Source of the DNA: Methanobacteriaceae archaeon
GTDB lineage: Archaea; Methanobacteriota; Methanobacteria; Methanobacteriales; Methanobacteriaceae
Length of the DNA: 31,240 nucleotides
Assembly: GCA_900766745.1 (NCBI GenBank)
Contig: CAAFWR010000009.1
Location: 1 to 31,240 of the forward strand
Reading direction: 5' to 3'
This document shows, piece by piece, positions 26,699 to 31,240 of this stretch (positions within the stretch are counted from its first letter, which is position 1; every line of letters begins with the position of its first letter). Both the position numbers and the translations under genes were made by a program. The notes beneath the pieces are model-generated. The model ran no database searches. It was not told where the DNA came from and saw only the letters and a program-made list of their open reading frames with translations.

Positions 26699-29221
26699 AT
26701 GAAAACAAGTTTTTCGACATTAGCATGTCCAGATTTTTCCTGGCAAGATATTTACTCAATGGCAAAGGATTTTAATTTTGATGGAATAGAAATTAGGGGC
26801 TTAGGAGACAATATTTACTCTACAAAAGCAGCACCATTTACAGATGAAGAATTACCTAATACATTAGATAAATTAAAAGAATTGGATATTGAAATTTCAT
26901 GCTTGTCCTCTGGTGAACCAGTTAATAATTTAGAAACTAAAGATAAGGCGATAGCTGAAATAACTGATTATGTAGAACTCGCTTCAAAACTTTCCACCAA
27001 GTATGTTCGAGTACTTGGAGATAAGCTACCTGCTCCAGAGGGAGAGGTTGATGACGATGTAGTCATTGGCATCATGAAAGAGCTAGTTCCCGTTGCAGAG
27101 AAAAACGATGTAGTGCTTCTTTTAGAGACAAACGGTGTTTACTCCGATACATCCCGTCTTAAGAAGGTATTGGATAGTATTAATAGCCAACATGTTCAGG
27201 CGTTATGGGATGTTCACCATCCATACAGGTTCCAAGGAGAATCTCCAAAAACTACAGTCAGTAATCTTGGTGACTATATTAAGTATGTTCATGTTAAGGA
27301 TTCTGTAATGGAAGATGGTAAAGTAGAATATAAAATGATGGGGACTGGAGATTTACCACTTAAGGAGGTATTCGAAGAGCTACATTCCATTGATTATGAT
27401 GGTTATATTTCCCTTGAATGGGTCTACAGATGGGCCCGCAATCTTTTAGATGGAGGAATTGTTGTACCTCACTTTGCCAAATTCATGGACAAATATAGAA
27501 AAGCAGAAGAAAGGTCCCTCCAAATTGATGATAGGGGAACCGGATATTATCCATGGCCTAAGGAAACTCTAATTGATGAAACTTTCCCTGATGTTTTAGA
27601 TAGGATTTGTGAAGAATTCCCTGATCAGTACGCTTTTAGATACACTGAGCTAGATTATACAAGAACTTATCCTGAATTTAGAGATGATGTTGACACTCTT
27701 GCAAAGGCATTCCTTGCAATGGGGGTTAAGAAAGGTGACCATGTAGCTATATGGGCTACAAATGTTCCTCAGTGGTATCTCACATTTTGGGCAGCTTCAA
27801 AAATAGGAGCAGTGGTTGTTACTGTTAACACTGCTTATAAAATTCATGAAGCAGAATATCTCTTAAGTCAGTCAGACACTCATACTCTTGTAATGATTGA
27901 CGGGTTTAAAGATTCAGATTATATTAAAATTATAAATGAAATCTGTCCTGAACTTAAGGATTCCAAGCCTGGAGAACTAAATTCAGAAAGATTGCCTCGT
28001 TTAAAAAATGTTATTTCAGTCGAATCAGAACAACCTGGCTGTTTTACATGGGATGATACATTCGAATTAGCTAAAAACGTACCTGGCTCTGTACTTGATT
28101 CTATTAGGCATACCATATCCAAAGATGATGTCTGTAATATGCAGTACACTTCAGGAACAACAGGTTTTCCAAAAGGGGTTATGCTAACTCATTATAATGT
28201 AGTAAACAACGGTAAAGCTATTGGGGACTGTATGGACCTATCTACAAATGATAAAATGATGATTCAGGTGCCCATGTTCCATTGTTTTGGAATGGTTCTT
28301 GCAATGACTGCGTCAATGACTCATGGAGTTACAATGTCTCCGATAACAGCATTTTCACCAAGAAAAAGTCTTCACTGTATTAATGAAGAGAAAATTACCT
28401 GTTTCCATGGCGTTCCAACAATGTTTATAGCTATGTTAGGGCATGAAAACTTTGAAAAAACAGACTTCTCTCACATGAGAACCGGAATCATGGCAGGTTC
28501 CCCTTGTCCTATTAAAACAATGGAAGACGTAATTGAAAAAATGCACATGCCTGAGATTTGCATTACCTATGGCCAAACTGAAGCGTCACCAGCTACTACA
28601 ATGAGTAAAACTACTGATTCAATCGAAAAACGTGTAAACACTGTTGGCAAATCTATTTTTGCTGTTGAATGTAAGATTGTAGATCCTGAAACCAACGAAG
28701 ACCTTCCTGACAATGTTGACGGCGAGTTTGTTGCAAGAGGATATAACATTATGAAAGGTTATTATAACATGCCAGAAGCAACAGCTAATGCAATTGATGA
28801 AAACGGATGGTTACACACTGGAGATTTAGCTAGAAGAACACCTGACGGTTATTATAAGATTACAGGCCGTATTAAAGACATGATTATTAGAGGTGGAGAA
28901 AACATCTATCCTAAAGAGATAGAAGACTTCCTATACACATATCCAAAAATAGAGGATGTACAGGTAATTGGTGTTCCTGATGAGGATTATGGTGAAGAGA
29001 TAATGGCTTGTGTCATCTTAAAACCTGGAGAAGATGCAACAGAAGATGAAATCAAAGATTTTGTACGTGACCACATGGCAAAACACAAAGTCCCTAGATA
29101 TGTTGATTTTGTTGAGGAGTTCCCGATGAATGCAGCAGGAAAAATCCTAAAATATAAAATGCGTGAAGAGGCAGTTGAAAGACGTAATCTTAAAACAGCT
29201 AACGAAGTTGAAACAGCTTAA
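26699..29221 (+). CDS. Fusion of sugar-isomerase-like TIM barrel and AMP-forming acyl-CoA/acid ligase
   Basis: The 840-residue protein joins two enzymes. Residues 1 to about 270 form an AP-endonuclease-2/xylose-isomerase-like TIM barrel with likely metal ligands in LLLETNG (about 143), ALWDVHHPY (about 168), YVHVKDS and SLEW (about 238). After a linker (residues 271-295, SLQIDDRGTGYYPWP), residues 296-835 form an ANL-family ligase: YTSGTTGFPKG (about 483), YGQTEASP (about 622), HTGDLA, GRIKDMIIRGGENIYP (about 722) and the catalytic lysine in NAAGKILK (about 812). Both halves look intact. The ligase should activate a carboxylic acid to a CoA thioester, closest in look to medium/long-chain acyl-CoA synthetases; the substrate is not known. 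GGAG precedes the ATG. A VOC-fold gene follows by 24 nt. Confidence 0.9.
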   Translation: MKTSFSTLACPDFSWQDIYSMAKDFNFDGIEIRGLGDNIYSTKAAPFTDEELPNTLDKLKELDIEISCLSSGEPVNNLETKDKAIAEITDYVELASKLSTKYVRVLGDKLPAPEGEVDDDVVIGIMKELVPVAEKNDVVLLLETNGVYSDTSRLKKVLDSINSQHVQALWDVHHPYRFQGESPKTTVSNLGDYIKYVHVKDSVMEDGKVEYKMMGTGDLPLKEVFEELHSIDYDGYISLEWVYRWARNLLDGGIVVPHFAKFMDKYRKAEERSLQIDDRGTGYYPWPKETLIDETFPDVLDRICEEFPDQYAFRYTELDYTRTYPEFRDDVDTLAKAFLAMGVKKGDHVAIWATNVPQWYLTFWAASKIGAVVVTVNTAYKIHEAEYLLSQSDTHTLVMIDGFKDSDYIKIINEICPELKDSKPGELNSERLPRLKNVISVESEQPGCFTWDDTFELAKNVPGSVLDSIRHTISKDDVCNMQYTSGTTGFPKGVMLTHYNVVNNGKAIGDCMDLSTNDKMMIQVPMFHCFGMVLAMTASMTHGVTMSPITAFSPRKSLHCINEEKITCFHGVPTMFIAMLGHENFEKTDFSHMRTGIMAGSPCPIKTMEDVIEKMHMPEICITYGQTEASPATTMSKTTDSIEKRVNTVGKSIFAVECKIVDPETNEDLPDNVDGEFVARGYNIMKGYYNMPEATANAIDENGWLHTGDLARRTPDGYYKITGRIKDMIIRGGENIYPKEIEDFLYTYPKIEDVQVIGVPDEDYGEEIMACVILKPGEDATEDEIKDFVRDHMAKHKVPRYVDFVEEFPMNAAGKILKYKMREEAVERRNLKTANEVETA

Positions 29222-29245
29222 TAATCTATTTGAGAGGTGTATACA

Positions 29246-29587
29246 ATGGAATTTGAATATACAACAATTCTCGTTAAGGACATGGAGAAAAGTCTAGATT
29301 TCTATATAAACACATTAGGATTTAAAGTAGAAAACCAATTGAATCTGGAAAACAAAACCATAAATTTTCTTAAAAGTGAGAACGGTGCAGGAGTAGAGCT
29401 TATAAAAGAAGAAAATCCAGATATTGGATTATACGGGTTAGCATTTCATGTTAATGATGTTAGAAAAGAAGCCCAAATTCTTAAAGAGGATAATCCGGAA
29501 CTGGAAATAGCTATAGAAGAAACTCCTAACACTACACTTGCATTTATTAAAGATCCAAATGGAGTAAACATAATCTTATCTCAATAA
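29246..29587 (+). CDS. VOC-fold (glyoxalase/bleomycin-resistance-like) protein
   Basis: A single-domain protein of 113 residues with the paired beta-alpha-beta-beta-beta modules of the vicinal-oxygen-chelate fold: TTILVKDMEKSLDFYINTLGFKV at the start and FIKDPNGVNIIL at the end. Compared with glyoxalase I, only the Glu in GVELI is kept; the first His is Thr, the second aligns with Leu, and the last Glu is Ile, so a classical metal site is not expected. It may bind a small molecule instead. GAGGTG before the ATG at 29246 decides against the upstream GTG at 29237. It lies 24 nt behind the fusion gene and is probably in its operon. Confidence 0.82.
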   Translation: MEFEYTTILVKDMEKSLDFYINTLGFKVENQLNLENKTINFLKSENGAGVELIKEENPDIGLYGLAFHVNDVRKEAQILKEDNPELEIAIEETPNTTLAFIKDPNGVNIILSQ

Positions 29588-29661
29588 TTATTTTTTTTAT
29601 CTAATATTCTCCTTTGGATTCATTTCTTTATTTTTTTTAATGATATCTCCATAAATATTTT

Positions 29662-29675
29662 AAACTTAAAAGTTT
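29662..29675. promoter_or_regulatory. Palindrome in the MFS exporter promoter
   Basis: AAACTT-AA-AAGTTT lies 24 nt before the ATG at 29699, close to the TATA-like ATAAATATTT. It could be an operator, but it is A+T-rich and could arise by chance. Confidence 0.35.
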
Positions 29676-29698
29676 TAAAATAAATATGAGATGATTTA

Positions 29699-31078
29699 AT
29701 GAACAAATTAGAAAAATATGTTCTTGTTATTGCTGCGGTAACCTCTTTTTTCACAGTATTTCTCTCATCAGCTGTTATGATTTCAGTTCCTTCATTGGCT
29801 TTGGAATTTGGAATGAGCAATATTGTTCAAAATTGGGTTACAATGTTGTTCTTTTTATCTGTAGCGGCAGTAACAGTACCGGCAGGGCAAATTTCTGGTA
29901 AATTTGGTCTTAAAAATACAATGATCTTTGGAATGATTCTGTACATATTAAGTTCAGTTGTATGTGTATTTTCAATATCTCAGGACATGTTCCTTATTTG
30001 CAGAATATTCCAGGGAATAGGAGCAGGTTTTCTTAATGTAGCTGCAATGGCAATGGTTGTATCTGCATTTAAACCTCAAGACAGAGGAGAGGCTATTGGT
30101 TTTACTGTTGTAGGTGTTTATCTAGCTACATCACTTTCACCAGTAATCGGAGGATTTTTAAACTTCTCACTTGGATGGAGATCCATATTCTACTTTACAA
30201 TTCCATTTTTACTGATATGTTTAGTATTACTTATTACACAAATCAACAAAGAATGGAAAACCTTTGAAAATGAACCAATTGATATTAAAGGTTCTATTTT
30301 ATATTCAATAGGAATAGTGTTCTTCATTTTCGGTTTTACAATGTTAAACAAGCCATCAGGATTAACAGTAACTATCATAGGACTGATTCTAATAGCTATT
30401 TTTGTTTTAGTGGAACTTAAGGTAAAAATGCCAGTTTTCAATGTTAAATTATTTAAAAACACTAAATTTGCATCAGCAAACTTTGCAGCACTCTGTGCAT
30501 ACTTAGCTACTTTTGCAATCGTAACTATTGTAAACTATTATCTACAATACATTAAAGGCATGGATTCTAGTCAAGCAGGTATGATTTTATTAATAGCTCC
30601 TGTTTTCCAGGTGGTTATGGCTCCAATTGCAGGTAAGCTATCTGACAAAATAAATCCTCAAATATTGGCGGCTGTTGGTATTGCATTTGGAGGATTGGGA
30701 ATATTTATGATTTCAACAATAAATGCGGCAACTCCACTTCCATTCCTAATGGTTGGTATGGCATTTCAAGGATTTGGATTTGGATTATTCTCATCACCAA
30801 ACACAAATGCGATTATGGGATCTGTTCCACCTAAAGAAACTCCAATTGCATCAGCTTCTGTAGCTACTATGAGAGTTATTGGTCAGACTTTAAGTATGGG
30901 TATGTTTACTTTAATATTTGCATATATAATGGGAAGTGTTCAAATAGTTCCTGAAACTTATCCTCTATTGCTATTAAGTTGTCAAGTAGCTGCTGGAATT
31001 TGTACTATTCTATGTATAGTATCTATATTTGCATCTTTAGTTGGAATAAAGTCTAAAGCATATTTTGATAAAAGTTAG
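29699..31078 (+). CDS. MFS exporter, DHA2 (EmrB/QacA) 14-helix type
   Basis: A cytoplasmic-membrane drug/solute:proton antiporter of 459 residues with about 14 hydrophobic helices. The N-terminal half has SVPSLALEFGMS after helix 1, GQISGKFGLKNTMIFGMILY (motif A region, loop 2-3), RIFQGIGAGFLNVAA (motif B region) and GVYLATSLSPVIGGFLNFSLGWRSIFYF (motif C, typical of antiporters). A central loop (KEWKTFENEPIDIKGS) precedes the extra helices of DHA2. Substrate is unknown. GAGATGAT lies just before the ATG. Its stop codon lies within a perfect hairpin terminator. Confidence 0.9.
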   Translation: MNKLEKYVLVIAAVTSFFTVFLSSAVMISVPSLALEFGMSNIVQNWVTMLFFLSVAAVTVPAGQISGKFGLKNTMIFGMILYILSSVVCVFSISQDMFLICRIFQGIGAGFLNVAAMAMVVSAFKPQDRGEAIGFTVVGVYLATSLSPVIGGFLNFSLGWRSIFYFTIPFLLICLVLLITQINKEWKTFENEPIDIKGSILYSIGIVFFIFGFTMLNKPSGLTVTIIGLILIAIFVLVELKVKMPVFNVKLFKNTKFASANFAALCAYLATFAIVTIVNYYLQYIKGMDSSQAGMILLIAPVFQVVMAPIAGKLSDKINPQILAAVGIAFGGLGIFMISTINAATPLPFLMVGMAFQGFGFGLFSSPNTNAIMGSVPPKETPIASASVATMRVIGQTLSMGMFTLIFAYIMGSVQIVPETYPLLLLSCQVAAGICTILCIVSIFASLVGIKSKAYFDKS

Positions 31079-31101
31079 AACCATCTAACTTTCTTTTTTT
31101 T
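31071..31101 (+). terminator. Hairpin terminator overlapping the MFS stop codon
   Basis: AAAGTTAGA (31071-31079) pairs perfectly with TCTAACTTT (31084-31092) around the loop ACCA, followed by C and a run of T. The stop TAG is inside the left arm. Confidence 0.7.
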
Positions 31102-31240
31102 TAAACTACTTAGAATATCTGCATTATTCTTAATATTATTGTAGTGTAGATATTTCCAATATTCAGATGATGTTTTAAGCAAAATTAATATTCGAATTTG
31201 GAGGATAATAATAAGTCTCATTGTTTAAAACTACGATAGA

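Noticed and set aside
29699..31078. MFS gene as recently transferred
   Set aside because: Its A+T-rich codon use looks like that of its neighbours, and no mobile element borders it.

Overview
The window is strongly A+T-rich and archaeal. It carries genes for RNA polymerase subunit Rpo11, TFS, the exosome protein Csl4, diphthamide enzyme Dph2, SRP54, Sec61-beta, Pus10 and an archaeal-type S-adenosylmethionine synthetase. An F420H2 oxidase, a methanogen V4R regulator of the MsvR kind, a cobalt-factor-II methyltransferase and an adhesin-like protein with a beta-helix narrow this to a Methanobacteriales methanogen, most likely a gut Methanobrevibacter (inference from gene content and base composition; no database was used).

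Layout. (1) 1-257: the C-terminal tail of an Rpn/PD-(D/E)XK nuclease-type protein, with a 12-nt tandem repeat encoding Leu-Glu-Gln-Gly. (2) 559-1764: metK with a hairpin terminator. (3) 1867-9715: a + strand operon ileS-purL-moeA-M50 protease, with gaps of 9-16 nt. (4) 9854-13903: an oxygen-defence block. fprA and a rubrerythrin-like gene lie on the - strand; the regulator msvR lies on the + strand; a secreted beta-helix adhesin-like gene sits between them. The promoters of fprA and msvR each carry the same 17-bp inverted repeat exactly 10 nt upstream of the TATA box. (5) 13900-16506: cbiL (-) and an XPD/DinG-type helicase (+). (6) 19202-16508, - strand: csl4, rpo11, NUDIX, tfs, an acidic two-helix membrane protein and tRNA-Arg(UCG), an information-processing operon. 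(7) 20844-19266, - strand: hpt and dph2. (8) 20946-24007, + strand: ffh, pus10, moaC. (9) 24262-24514: a 630-nt space that holds an apparent, strongly promoted, structured RNA of about 215 nt that I do not recognise. (10) 24642-24803: the small gene for Sec61-beta, followed by hisF and an OGG1-type glycosylase. (11) 26699-29587: an unusual fusion of a sugar-isomerase-like TIM barrel with an acyl-CoA/acid ligase, plus a VOC-fold protein. (12) 29699-31078: a 14-helix MFS exporter.

The two strongest leads are the structured RNA upstream of the Sec61-beta gene, whose two long stems are held by many G-U pairs, and the matched operator/TATA geometry linking msvR to fprA-rubrerythrin across an intervening adhesin gene. 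Further points are a probable AUU start codon for msvR, the TIM-barrel/ligase fusion, and a tRNA-Arg whose acceptor stem has a 2-71 mismatch and a G3-U70 pair.
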